Positions 17,110 to 30,000 are shown, counted from the first letter of the stretch. The stretch: DNA of 64,000 nucleotides from Scatophagus argus (GCF_020382885.2 NC_058511.1:6355501-6419500), one strand, 5' to 3'. Numbers and translations: made by a program. Notes: generated by a model from the letters alone, not told the origin.

Positions 17110-17503
17110 CGTTGCAGACTCATTGTACCTGACTATCCTCTGCTAGGAAACATTAAAATACACATTAAAGTTTTACATCACACCACTTTCGCTCAATAAA
17201 TTGGAACTAGAAAAGTTACTAGAAGCTATCTCTGAGCGCTAGCAAAAGTCAACATGTGTAAGCTAAAGGATAAGCAAAGCACCCAACACCCCCTGCGCAT
17301 ATGTTAGCTTAACTGCGACTAGCTTGCTGTAAATGAATCACTGAAACACATCTTCAAAGTGGCAAATCAACCTTAAGTTATTATTTAACAGTACTTTAAT
17401 AATTATTTTATATACTTTTCACAGCATACGCACACACACACACACACACCTCAATGTTCAAATATTAACGTACGCCTGCAGTGCGCTGGTCTGGTCTTTT
17501 TCC

Positions 17504-17517
17504 GTGTCCATGGTAAC
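17504..17517. promoter_or_regulatory. RFX X-box-like motif upstream of tcte1
   Basis: GTGTCCATGGTAAC matches the palindromic X-box GTTACCATGGTAAC at 12 of 14 positions, with one perfect half-site. RFX factors drive many cilium genes, and the downstream gene encodes an axonemal protein. Confidence 0.55.
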
Positions 17518-18675
17518 AGGACGCTTTTAGTTTACCTTTTAACCCAGGAAATGTGAGCACTCGGCCCTGAGCGTTACCTAACGGTAAGAGCGGTGAACTT
17601 CGAGGATAAACATGTGACTAACTAATGCTATTAGGGTTTTTCGTGATGTTCAGCGTACATCAAATAACGGAAGATTTGAAAACTAAAGGTTGAGAAATCT
17701 TGAGTTTTCTTGTTAGAAATTTGATTCAAACGAATCTTTGTTTATTTTACTGTCACAACCGCGGAATTTCCCATCTCCATGCAAAGCATCATAAGTCCAA
17801 AAAACAAGATAGTGAGACAGGGATAGATAAAGAGATTGATAGGATTTGACTGATATATACTATAAACACAAGAACAGTATTTTGCAAACACCAGTTCATG
17901 ACATTCACTACTGATTACAAAGACTGTAAAAGCGATGCTATCTATTAATCACATAATGCCTCCATATGAGACTGCACAGTGCTAATAATTATAGAATTAC
18001 AGTAATAGATTAACAGTTCAGCATAAAAGGAGAATGTTGATATGAACTGAACGAGTGTGTTTATGGTTCTGTGTGACATCAGGGTACAGGAGGCTGAGTG
18101 CTGGAGCTGCTGCAGTGTTCAGCCTGATCATGCTGTGAAGAACATTTGGATTGTGGAAAACTGGCAGATGGACCACAGAGACGGACCATGGGCCTTTTGG
18201 ATAAGAGCATACTGGAGTGAATCCATCCCTTCTTACAAACAACAACACAAAGCAGGTACACTACTACCATATAGGTTAGGAATCAGTAAATACCAGTTTA
18301 AGAGAAACCTGCTTTTTGTGAATAACATGGGCAGAAGCAAATATGTAGTAAATATGGTTTTCCTCATGTTCCAACCAAATCTGAAAAGCCTCACTGACAA
18401 ATAAAATTTTTAAATTTCTCCCTGTGTTTGTTTATAAAATATCAGACTTCAGAAAACCTAAAGTGATGTATTTAAATCGCCCGTTTTGCCCAACCAGCAG
18501 TCCAAAACCCAAAGATATTTGGTTTAGTTTAATATAAAAATAGAAAAGTATGAAGTCTGCACATTTGAGAAGCTAGAACTGGCGAATTTTTGTCATTTTA
18601 GCACGAAAACATGACTGATATGATTGATAGCTGCAGAGTTACATAATTGGGCAACATGTTCACATGACCACACGT

Positions 18676-18752
18676 GGATGGAGGAAGAGAGAGAGAGGGA
18701 GGGAGGGAGGGAGAGAGAGAAAGACAAAGAAAGACAGAGAGAGAGAGGTGGC
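18676..18752. repeat. Purine-rich GA/GGGA tract
   Basis: Runs of GAGA and GGGA with AAAGACA interruptions. Simple-sequence DNA; the minus-strand open frame through it is an artefact. Confidence 0.8.
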
Positions 18753-19649
18753 AGTTAGTGGCCTCATAAGGTTGCTCCAAGAGTGAGAGGGAGGGTTGGA
18801 CGGAGGAATGAGAGGCTCCAACTGTAGCCCCGAGGCAGTCCATCACTGTCGTCCTTGTGTAATACGTCCTGACAGACACACGCTTCCTTCGTACTCTGGC
18901 TTTAATGGACTGGCGTGACATCAGTCATCCACAGAACAGGAGGCAACCTCCCTCTGTGTGCTGCTGTGTGTACTCTGGGTAGAGTCATTGTGGGATGAAT
19001 CATGGCTTTGGGTATCCCTGAATCTGCAATAAACTTGAACTACCCAGGTTCAGTTGTTATCAGACTGGCAATTCATTGCACTGGCATAATGCATCTGTCA
19101 AAAATTATTTGGATTCATACCTGTGAGTAATATGTATATATATGCAGTATATATATAATGAGTCCAACAAACATTTCCAACATCATCTCATGAGGTGAAA
19201 GCATTCAGTTACTTGTTTATGTAAGTCAGGACCAGCAAGATGTGATGTAAACTCTGGAGTGTTGCCCATGGGAGTGATTAATGCTCTTCCCTTTTTTCAC
19301 AAAGCACTACACAGCTTGTGTGCCAAGCGAGGCAACACCCATCTGGGCATGTGGATGAATAGGAAGTAGGGCCTTGCTGAATGAACATAAAACAACAATG
19401 AAAGAAAAAATAACAGCTCTACAATGGGCTACTTTTTCCTGAGCAAAAACACAGAATATGGCTATTCTCGTTGACAGCAGATTGCCACAGCGTATCCAGT
19501 CGGCGTGAACAATCATTCAACAATATGTATCTGTTTCCTCTGAGTCTCACCAGTGCAGTCATGTTTGGTGTTTTGCACTACGATCACCATCATCATCATC
19601 AACTTTGACTCACTATCACCAGAGTGATTTGGCTTCATCCTCTGAGTGC

Positions 19650-19745
19650 CATGAGTGTTCGTGCAAAATTTCATCTTCATTCACCTGATGCTTCCTGTGA
19701 TATTTCAGTCTGGAGCAAAGTGGTGGACCATTTCTAACACCACCA
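19650..19745 (+). repeat. Dispersed repeat, family B copy 1
   Basis: The core GATATTTCAGTCTGGAGCAA and the following AGTGGTGGA match, in reverse complement, the segment near 60890-60920. From memory this is part of a common fish repeat of uncertain class. Confidence 0.5.
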
Positions 19746-20018
19746 CATGGCTGGAAACTAAAACGCCAGTCAGTCCCTGTCTGCCATTTGTTTTTTGTCT
19801 GTTATTCTTTGTCTCTTTGATAAAAGGCTTTCAACCAAGTGTCACAACTTAGGAAGTCTGGCATCAACAAAGAACACCTTTACTATTTGTAGTTGATGAG
19901 GCTGGTGATTTCATAAGATTTACCAGTTTCTTAGAACTGTAATGAACCAATGCTTGGACACAGTGTGCATCGCAACACAAAGGCAAGGATGATGCAAGTA
20001 TAATGCATAGGAAGACAC

Positions 20019-20024
20019 TTTATT
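20019..20024 (-). terminator. Polyadenylation signal of rnf8
   Basis: AATAAA on the minus strand about 105 bp after the rnf8 stop codon. Confidence 0.55.
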
Positions 20025-20129
20025 CCTCTTATTGAAAATAAACACAAACAATCATTTTAGAAAAAAAGAAAAACCCTTGTGCGCCATCTTGAACAACACT
20101 GAAAAGTCCACTTTGTGACGCAGCCCGTG

Positions 20130-23100
20130 CTAATCCTCAAACTCATCAACACTTTCATCAGAGTAACCACTGTAGGGCGGGCTGGAGTTCAACTGGATGC
20201 TACTGTCTGTGTCCACGGAGACCACAGAGCTGAGACTACTGTCTATGGACACCATGCTGCCGTCACTGTCACTGTCACTGTCACTGCCGCTGCTGCTGCT
20301 GCTGCTGCTCCTGCTGCTGTCGTCATCATCGATCACCATCACCTGAGCGGAGGCAGCTGCTGGAAAACAGATTTGAAAGAGCAGCAGCGTCACATGACAA
20401 GAAAAAAGGCTGAGGCAATTCCAGACATGAGGAGATTAAAACCAACAATGAGTTATTTGGTCTCTCAAAAGTTTTTGACTTCCATAATCCGTCTGTGGCT
20501 AACACAGAAAAAGGCTTAGAGATTTCCTGAGCATATATCACAGACAAGTAGCAAGTGTATTTACTGGGGACTCTTTTCTGCTGATAAGCTTAAATATATT
20601 TGCTAACTGCAGCACATATGTTTATTCTCGCATATGTGTTTATCTGGAGAAATTAGGCTGAGTTTAAGCTGTCTTTCAATGCTACACGGCCATGTCAGAC
20701 TACACGTACAGGTTAGACTACTGCAACTCTCTTCTGTCGAGCTTCTCCCTCAAGTCCCTCTCACGCCTCCAGCTACTTCAGAACGCAGCCGGATGACATC
20801 ACATCACTCCCGTCCTAGCCTCCCTCCACTGGCTGCCAGTTTTAGAATTGATTTTAAGCTTTTACTGATCACTTTTCAAGCACATTTGGGTCTGGCTCCA
20901 AGTTATATAACAGAGTTTCTGACCCCCTATGAGCCAGCCACTTGTCAAAACACACTTTTACAGACTTGCTTTTATGTGATATTGTTGTTAAGTACTTTGG
21001 AAACTTGGTTTTTGAAAAGTGCTATATAAATAAAGTTATTATTATTTTTATTTTGCCATTTCTAAAACATCATCATCATACAAAAGACATGAGTTAGTCT
21101 CATTATTCTGCCACCTTGTGTTTGAAATTTTCACTGCACTACCACACTCTGCTACATCCACCCCTTCTTCCCTCACTCCAGCAACAAGCACATCCGTCCA
21201 TTAAGCTGAGAAAGGCTAAACCACCTTTATTTTACTGCTTCAGAACCTCTGAGCAGCTTCACCACATCAGTCACTGATCTCACCCAGACATGTCAGGGTC
21301 TCCAGTCAATTGATCTGATAAATGCGGACCTGCATGCTAGTGTATGGGCCATCAATGTGACAAAAAAACAAACCCAAGAGGCAACAACAGAGCAATTTCA
21401 CGCAGTCTTCACTGTACGTTCCATGTTTGAAAATAAAGCATTCACCACCCCAAAAGCATGATGTATCACTGAACCTCCCCCTGCTGAACGATCAAACAGA
21501 CTCTTATCTGTTGCCACACTAAGTGTACGACATCCCCGAGACATTTCAAGGTTGTCCACTGACCTGAGCAGATGACATCTTGGTCACAAGCTTGCTTCTC
21601 TGAAACAAGGAAAACTTACTATGAGCAGTTTGCATGATGCATATTTTTCTTTGCTGTAAAAATTGTGATGGTAAATAAACATATTCTTTTAATGTATGAC
21701 ACAATACCTCGCCTCCATTAACTCTGTCTGTTTGTTTTCTGTCTTTCAGTTATACATCCTGTTCACGATTCTCTTTAACAATGACGTAAAAAACTTGCTT
21801 CTCTGCTTCTCTGACATCTTGTTATTAACTGTAGGATACAAGTGAGATTAATGGTGACGCACCTCTCACCTTTCCTCTCAGAGATGAGCGTCTGCCGCCT
21901 CGCCTTCATGTCCAGGCTCAGATTTTCCACCATGCTGTTGATGCAGTTGTCCAGGGCCAGGCAGCGGGTCTGGGACTGAATGGCCTGTCTGCAGATGGGA
22001 CACTCGTCTTTCTTTTTGCGCCACTGCTTAATGCAGTGACAGCAGAAGCTGTGAGCGCAGTTCAGAATGACTGCCTGGAGATGATATCAATGCAGAATAA
22101 AAACTTACTTTCACTGTACACTGTTCATGCTCACAGAAAAATACAGCAGATGAGAACAGAAAAGGTTAAACTGATTCTTAATCCTACCTCAATGAAGAGC
22201 TCGGAGCAGATGATGCACTGAAGCTCGTTTTCCAGAACTTCAGTCACTTGTGTGACTACTTCCTCTTTTTGGGCTCTTGCCTTTTCTTTCTCCTCCTGCA
22301 TAAATAAATAAATGAGGCATTGCTGACGCCATGCCAGACTACACAGAAACAAACAAACAAACAAACAAAAAAAACACACAAAACGTGTAATAGTCATACC
22401 TTTGTCACTTCCAGTTCTTTGTTTTTGGCCAAGAGAATCTCTTCAAAGGCTTGCCGGGAAAGGGCCAGCTCATCTATTACTTTCTTTTGCTAAGGACATT
22501 GAAAACAAGTTAAAATTAACTGACAAACTGAAGACTGATTTCAAAAATATAGTATACTAAAATAGTATAATGCATGTAAGAGCACAAAGTTTTAATGTGT
22601 TTATACATCACATATTGGCACTTAATTCTGTGTCTGCTAGCTTGTATTTGCGGTGTAACAAAAGTTGCCATTTTATGATACATACCTCTTGTAAGGCTTC
22701 TTCCAACTGTTTTTTCATAAGATCCTCTTGTTGCTTTGTTTTCTGTGCCTAAGCACACAAAAATATTCACTTTCATTAAAGGGAGTATTTTGTTTCTGTA
22801 AGATCTAAAATAGTTAGCTTTAATCATCAGTAAGTGGAGGCAGACAATCATCCCCACAGCGTTTCCAAGTGGGATTAGAGTTGGTGCTTTCTGTTTTCTT
22901 TTGAGTAGCAACTACTAACAACATCAGCCAAAAGCATGAGCTTAATCATCCATTTAGTCTATAATGGAGACATGGAGATAGAAATGATGCCAGTCAGCCT
23001 TCATTTTCCCAGTGGATTTAGTGCCCGGTGGCTGCAGAACTGCACAGCAAAAGCAATCAACAGCTACTTCATGATCACACATTAAAGGGAAAAGGAAACC

Positions 23101-25922
23101 GACTATTGCCAGTTCAGGGGTAAATATGATGCACAGAAAGGCTCTATTTTCAGTTCTGCACACTGCAATTGCAGGTGATGCGTAGTCCAGAATGACAGGA
23201 GCTACTAAAATATCTCTCACCTCCAGCTGTCTTTTAGTTTCACTGAAGGACTTTTTTAACGTCTCCATGCGGTGCATCTTGGCTCTGAGCGCCTCCAGCT
23301 GACCCTGCAGCTCCCTGACCTGCTCCTCTCTGAGTGGATCAGCCCTCTGAGGCTCTCCACCCAGCGAGGCCACCTGTCTCTGGGTGTCGTCCACCTGCTC
23401 CTTCAGCATCAGGATGTTCTGGCTGTACCTGCAAACATAAATAAAAGGAAAAAAAAATAAAAATATTTATGACAAAAGAGAGTACATTTAACTCTCTGGA
23501 TGTAACTCAGGACATGTTTGTAGCTCTAACTTAACAACACTACTTTTCAGACAAAAAAAATGTTTGTACAACATGAAAGGCTTTCTCAGGTGTATGGACT
23601 TACATAGTATATCAATATCATTTTTCATTATTATTTAATTTTCTAAATGCTAATATGTTATATGTGTAGTGTACAACGCAAGCAAAGAGATGCGTTTTGT
23701 GCTCTTATCTTGGACTGGATTATGAAATGAGTCACAAAATCAATTAGCGACTATTTAGTTCAAAATCCAACTGCTCAAGTCATTCATCAAAAAAGTCAAA
23801 CATTCATTGGTTACAGCTTCAAAACTGTTTGGATGTTTTATATTACAATAATTTTAGGCCTTTTTAAAAATATTTTATAGACTAAACAATTCCTAAAAAA
23901 AAACAAAAAACCTACAGATTACTTAAAATTGAAAATAACTGTTGGTTGTTGTTCTAGGATACTTTGTGATTCAGATATACAGAAAAGTCTTTAAGGAATC
24001 TGAACATACCTTTGGGATGTCAAATGACCTGATGGGGTTTTATAAGATTGTGATGGATGTATCTTTCACAAAAACTGATATTTGGCTCTTTGACTCAAAT
24101 ATAATGTTAATATATGAGAGGTACAAACTGAGGCTCACATCTGCAGGTTGTCCATGTCACACAGAGTGCTGGAGCCATCTGACGGCTGGTCCACCTCCTG
24201 GACACTGCTGGTTCCAGTTTCCGCTGGCTGGCTGTGACTGAGCCTCTGCTGGCGTTTCACTGGCGACAGAGGGCAGGGCTTTGCAAACGACTTGTCTGCC
24301 GAAGAGCAGCGATAAAGCTTGGGCTTTGAGGTAGACGGCTCGACTTCTTCCACGGTCAACTTTCGCTTGGGCTTCTTGAAAACATGGGCTGCTTTAGCAA
24401 CGTCTCTATGTCCCTTTGCCAGAAACGGTTTAATGTCTTTGAGGGTCCGCTGAACGAGGATATAGTCAAATTCCACTTTGGTTCCAATTACAGGAACCCC
24501 AAGCTGTATGGAATCTCCAAGCCTCAGCTGATGGGCTTCTTCAGCAGGTATGCGATTTCCATTTACCCACACACCATTGAGACTCTGAGGGGATAAAAAA
24601 AAAAGCAACAATGTCGTTTTCAGAGGCAGTTGGATATAACATTCATATACAAAGAGTACGAGAAATGCACACTTTATCAGGCACAACTGTATATCATATG
24701 AGGGAACATTTATGCTTTGAGAAAGCCCTTTAGTTCAGTTCAGACTAACTGGTGGAATGTCCATCAATGTATTATGATTGCTCAAGTTACACTTAATTAT
24801 GATTCTTTTAAGTTTATAAACTGCAGTTGCATGAGCACTGAGTGAGAGATGTTCACTTTCAACAGAAAGAAGCCCTCCTTTAAACTCACTGCACATAACA
24901 GCCAATGACCCAGACAAAACTGACTTAGCACAAAATCCTGGTTTAAAGGACAAAAGATTGTTATTGTTACCATGTGTTTATTGCTGTTTACTGAATATTA
25001 CAAACATGAAACAAGCTGATCTCTGCTTAGGTTATATGTCTTCAGAGGTCGCGGTGACAGGTGGCAAAGATTCAATACTGATGGTTTCATGTGGAAAAAA
25101 AGCATCATGTTGTTGTCTTTTTAACGTTTCATATAAAATTTTCTTTTAATGAGCCTATGAGGCTGATGAATTATACCTTATGTATTGACAACGTTTCTCA
25201 TGAGGGAAACTTACGGTGTAAACACTCTATCATCAAATATGGAGATAATATAGCAAACCTGCAAATAAACATCCAGGGTCTCATATATTTTGAGGGAAGA
25301 GCAAGATTTTCTAACATGCTGAATTACAGAGTTTCTGTCTACAATATCACACAGAAACACACAACATAAATATTCAAGGTCTTTCTTTTTTTATTTTTTA
25401 AAGTCTAGTCTAGCAGTCAGAATTGGGTAAATCAGAAACCTTCTTGTCTGTCACAGTCCACTGGCCATCTTCTCTTTGTTTGAAAGTACAGTGCAGCCTG
25501 GAGATCATCAGGGGACAAGTTGGAGACAACAGCTGGTAGGTTACATCCACACCACGTCCAATGGTGACCTGGACAGTCAAAATAATAATAATAATAATAA
25601 TAAAAAACCCAAACATGTCAACTCTTAGCCAGCTACTGTGCAGCTCTGTTAGTTCATGAAAACATAAGGACAAGTTAAAGAAAACTAAACAAAACAAAAC
25701 AAAACATGAATTTAAAATATATTTTGTGAACTTGAGCAGCACGTTTTAGGAATAGTTTAAGGTAAATGTAGCTGGTTAGCTAGCATTAGCAAACTGCACC
25801 TCGGTGCTTCCGAACAGACGGAGCCAGTCTGAATTTCTGCCGACTCTCATCAAACATAAAACCTCTGAGTCTGAACATTCGTCCTCCTCAGCCGCAGACG
25901 CATCCGTCGTTACAGTTTCCAT
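20130..25922 (-). CDS. rnf8: E3 ubiquitin-protein ligase RNF8
   Basis: Ten coding exons in transcript order: 25922-25800, 25568-25440, 24584-24139, 23428-23221, 22748-22686, 22489-22400, 22295-22188, 22074-21870, 21599-21564 and 20359-20130 (545 aa; human 485). The FHA domain spans about residues 40-115, with the phosphothreonine-binding signatures TIGRG (R46), MISRLH and SLNGVW. A coiled coil covers roughly 230-370. The C3HC4 RING uses C380, C383, C395, H397, C400, C403, C414 and C417. RNF8 binds phospho-MDC1 at DNA double-strand breaks and, with UBC13, builds K63 ubiquitin chains that recruit RNF168. Exons 9-10 add an acidic serine-rich tail beyond the human C-terminus, with VMVIDDDDSS at 476-485. 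Coding capacity is intact throughout. It is divergent from aida. Confidence 0.96.
20357..20362 (-). promoter_or_regulatory. NAGNAG tandem splice acceptor of rnf8 exon 10
   Basis: The acceptor reads CAGCAG on the minus strand. Use of either AG keeps the frame and changes one alanine at the start of the tail. Confidence 0.5.
20700..21052 (+). mobile_element. LINE reverse-transcriptase 3' fragment (L2/Rex-like), dead
   Basis: Broken plus-strand frames carry the signature end of a non-LTR reverse transcriptase: LDYCNSLLSS, SRLQLLQNAAG, HITPVLASLHWLPV, and after a frameshift FRIDFK and LAPSYITEFL. The 3' end reads AAAGTGCTATATAAATAAAG followed by TTATTATT, as is usual for these fish LINEs. It lies in rnf8 intron 9, antisense to the gene. 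The open frame over 20634-21029 arises only from this remnant. Confidence 0.8.
25579..25603. repeat. (AAT)n microsatellite
   Basis: About eight AAT units in rnf8 intron 1, just beyond the exon 2 acceptor. Confidence 0.85.
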
Positions 25923-27082
25923 CTTATCTCATTGTGTCGGCGGCTAACTAGAGCTGAAACACATCACTTGCTGTGTTGTTCCTCCGTCCATAGCTAACGT
26001 ACTAGCGCGGTGTCAAGATGGAGATTGACAGGGTAAAACCGGAAAACGATCGGTTTGTTTTCAAAATAAAGGCGTGTGAGTTGGTGTGGTCGTTGCCATT
26101 GAAACCAACACTTCTGGATAGTTTTCTTTTTAGGTTAATTTTAATGTCATAAAATCACCTTTACATATTTGTCTTGTTAAAGTGAAAACACAAACCCATG
26201 ACAAATATTTAGATCGCAGCAGTGGAACCTGCTATTGACCTCAATTTGAGTGACAGTTCGTTTAACACTTCTGTTTACACTAGAGAAAAACTACATTAGG
26301 CTATTAATGATATATTTATAATGTGATATATAATAATGAAAAGACACGTTGTTATTCTGTAATTTAATTACATTTAGCAATAAACGTAAAAGTAAAAAAT
26401 AACACTTGTCGTTAAACGTTATGAAACGAGTAATAATAAATTAGTGATGAAGGGAGTATTCAGATAATATGTCACCTGAATACTCTCATAATTTATTAGT
26501 AATATTATGCAGGACAATAAATGTAGTGGTGCAGAGGCAGTGAAAAATAAAAATACTCATGGAAAGTACTGTACCTCATAACTGTACTTAAATAGGCGCC
26601 TTGAGTAAATGCAGTCACTTTTACTGATATTAAATTAGTCTACATTTTAGTCTACATTTTACTGAGAATATACAGCATATAAACTGTTGCTGATTTATAC
26701 AGTCTTTAAAAAAACAGACTGCCCCTTTAATTTAAATACCACTTGACCCTTTATTTCCGCCGCGGCGTGTTACTGCCCTCAACACGTTTACACTACAGGC
26801 ATCCTGTTGCCGTTCACTCGTGCGACCCGGTGTACCAAAACGCGCGCACCCCGAGACCCGGGCGGGACTTCCTTTCTGTTGCGGATGCGATATTAGGGTG
26901 AGCAGACAGAAAGGGCTTGGTCGGGTTGTCACTGGTCTGTCTGTGTGCGTCTGGGTAGCAGATAACCGGGCTGACGACGTCGCCGCCACCGCCGCCGCCG
27001 CTGCTGCCGCTGAAGCCTCGTAGATGAATCTCCTCCTCGGCTATGCTGCCCTGAGAGCGCCGCGAGTATCCGCCCTGCCAAC
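25923..27082. promoter_or_regulatory. Divergent promoter region of rnf8 and aida
   Basis: This 1.16-kb spacer has GC- and CpG-rich ends (about 25900-26060 and 26740-27082) around an AT-rich middle, suggesting two promoters rather than one shared core. The aida side holds CCGCC-type runs in its likely 5' UTR. A small plus-strand open frame starts at 26018 with a good Kozak context and meets a consensus splice donor at 26076 (see findings). By gene content this is the junction between human 6p21-like and 1q41-like segments. Confidence 0.6.
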
Positions 27083-30000
27083 ATGTCTGATGTCAACAAG
27101 ACTATACAGAAATGGCACGCCAGTTTTAAGAAAGGCACAGACTTTGACTCGTGGGGACAATTAGTGGAGGCTATAGACGAGTACCAAATGTAAGTTGCAT
27201 TCAACATGTGTGGTGTGTCCTCTCCACCCAGCTGGTTTATCCCGAGCTCAGCGCAGCGCGGAGCGACATGCTTCTTTTCATCTCCTTTTTTGAATCCATC
27301 TGTCCTGGTAGCTGTGGAGGGTCGGGGGTCGGGGAGGGGGGGGACAGCATGTTGGAGACGGCGGGTGCACGTTGCTTCACAAGAAGTTAGAGCCTCGGAG
27401 CTGTCAGTCGGCTCTCAGCAGCAGTAAACAAACCCTACCCATCCATGACGTGATGTGGCAGTTGCTGCGGAGAGAGCAGAGTCGCTGTGTGCATGTTGCA
27501 TCCCAGACTCAGCCACCAGCCACCAGTTTGAGTTGAGGGAGAGTCCTTTCATAAGCCTCATCGGGGTGGGAAAAAAAATCATCCCGAGTTGTGTGGAGTG
27601 TGTTTCATTATGTGTCATGGAGTGCAGAAATGGGCCAGTATTCCTCAAGAGTATTGAGAAATAGTCAGCCACACCCTCTCATTGTTAAGGGTGGGTTTTC
27701 ATCTGTCCAGTGAGGAATGTGTCCTGTTTTCAGACAATAACAGTGTCTTCACACACTGGTAAGGATGTGATCTGCGTTGTCAGCTAATTAATGTTTTATC
27801 TGAAACTGCACTAATAATTCAGATTCTCGATCCTCTGATGTCTCATTTCTTTACCACAAGGGGGCGCAGACCTGCATAATTTAGCCACCGCACGTTACGA
27901 GTTTTACTGCAGAGCATTAACGCACTTCTGTGTGTTTTAGTCTGGCGAGACAGCTGCAGAAAGAGGTCCAGTCAACAAATTCGTCAGACTTCACAGAGGA
28001 GCAGAAGGTAATCATTACATCCCCGTTTAACCTCTGCACAGAAAAAGTTAGGCATTTTGCATAAATTAACGTGATTTTATTCTTCCTTGCTTTGTTTTCT
28101 TTTTAGAAAACTTTAGGAAAGATTGCAACATGCCTGGAGATGAGAAGTGCCAGTTTGCAGGTATGTTGGCTGAGTCGGTACAGTTAAAGGGATGACAATT
28201 ACAGTCAACTAAAAACATTTGTGAAGATCAATAAGTAAAATATTGAAGTCATAAGTGCAAACAGTAATTTTTATAACATGCCACACACACTTTTTTCCAG
28301 TATGCCATACTTTGTTGAAATTTGTAGCCTTTGTCAGCCTCCCTGTTAAAGATGAGATGGAAGGAAATCTTATGTGAACTTTAAATGTTTTTCTTAGATC
28401 TTGATGGCTTTGCATTGAAGCTGACACTGATTCATTCACAGCAAACATGTTATTCTTTTTCGAACAAACAAAACAGTTTATTTTATTGAAGTTGTATTTG
28501 ATGTTATTATTTGGCAAAAAAAAAAAACGGACACATTTTCCCATATGTAAAGTCCAAAAAAATATCAGTTTTTCTGCTCTTCTGGAGTGCACACAGTCAA
28601 AGGAGGAGTTCAAGTTGGAAGAGCTGAAGAAACTGGAAACCAGTGAGTGTCCAGACTGGGAATTCATTTCATTAACCTGTCAATACTCCTGTTACGGTTG
28701 GGTCTTCTGATCTATTCACAGCTCAACTTTATCCTTTTGTCAACAGTAATTCAAAATATACTGACCTACAACAAAGAGTTTCCCTTTGATGTCCAGCCAG
28801 TGCCCTTAAGGTAAGTATACATCATTAAATATCTCACATTACTGCTGTTTTGAGGATTATATTTCACGGTATAACCTGCAGGAGCATTAAAGTTTATGCG
28901 CTAACTTGGGATCAGCATGTGTGTCAAAATCGTCTCCAGCTCTCAAAAATCATAATTAAATAATGAATCGATGCAGCATCTTGTATGTGAGCTTGTTTAC
29001 AGTACACTTTCAGGCATCTGGACAGATTTCTGATCATGTGTACGGCCCGTGTTGCATATTTTACATGCTTGCATGATAGAGTGTCTTGTCTTACTCTCTG
29101 ATATATTGTGAAGATTTTGACGTGAGTTACTTACTGTGACTTACTTGCTCTGTTTCCATCTTCTCACATCATAAATCAGTCACGGTCATAGATAACCACC
29201 TGAGGGAGTTCTTGTGATTTACTGCATTATTTCACGCCGCCTTCTTTCTAATAAAACATGAATAAAAGACAGTTGAGTTGAACTTAGGTCTCAGCCTGTG
29301 ACAGTGTGTACATTTTAGGTGATCACGAGCTGAAAAGAATAGTAAGTGCTGCTCTCACTCTCTCTGCTGCCGTGGCTTGACTTCCTCACCGGAATACTTT
29401 TATCTGACCTGTAGATAAAGTGATCAAACATGCCACTTCTCTCTGTCAGGAAAATCCTCGCTCCCGGTGAAGAGGAGAACCTGGAACTGGAGGAGGAGGA
29501 GGAGGATGCTGCAGCCGGAGCAGGTTCTACAGAGACTTTCCCCCCTCGAGCCCCTGGTACTGTGCACCCGTCGATAACAATTCATCAAACGCACCCGCTG
29601 TTTGGGATCTCTGATTTGTCATGTTGTCACGTTGTTCCTGTCTTCGGAGGGCCGTTTGACCGTGTCTTTTTGTTCTCTCTGTCGGTGCTGTGCATGGCTT
29701 CATCGCTCATTCCCGCCTGCTTCATTTGCAGCTTCGCAAGGTACGGCTGCCTCAACGAATTTGTCGTCACAGCATGACAGACACAACTTGTGGCTGGACT
29801 GTCGAAAATGTGAATTAAATCGTGTCATTTATGGTTAACTTTAAACTTGGATTCTTCTTCTTTTTTGACTGAAGAGTAAAAGTATTTAGATTTAGATACC
29901 TTTTAATATTTTGATTTTCCATTTTTTTTTCAGCAGATTTCCTTACGCTCCACCTCTGTTTCACAAACAACACAGTTTTTCCATGGAGAATTTCTTGTAT

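Larger units (their letters stand above)
17110..20129. other. Spacer between tcte1 and rnf8
   Basis: This 3-kb spacer lies upstream of tcte1 and downstream of rnf8. It contains a CA repeat at 17431-17449, an RFX X-box-like motif at 17504-17517, a purine-rich GA/GGGA tract at 18676-18752, an AT palindromic run near 19132-19158, a family B repeat at 19650-19745 and the rnf8 polyadenylation signal. The plus-strand open frame at 18057-18404 resembles nothing I know. Confidence 0.65.

Noticed and set aside
18057-18404. 115-codon plus-strand open frame
   Set aside because: No family similarity recognised and no flanking gene structure.
20634-21029. 131-codon open frame as a possible gene
   Set aside because: It is the frameshifted end of a LINE reverse transcriptase with its typical 3' tail.
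29430-29838. Extended open frame after aida exon 6 as an alternative C-terminus
   Set aside because: A consensus donor at 29557 and exact frame match to exon 7 support splicing; the rest is intron read-through.
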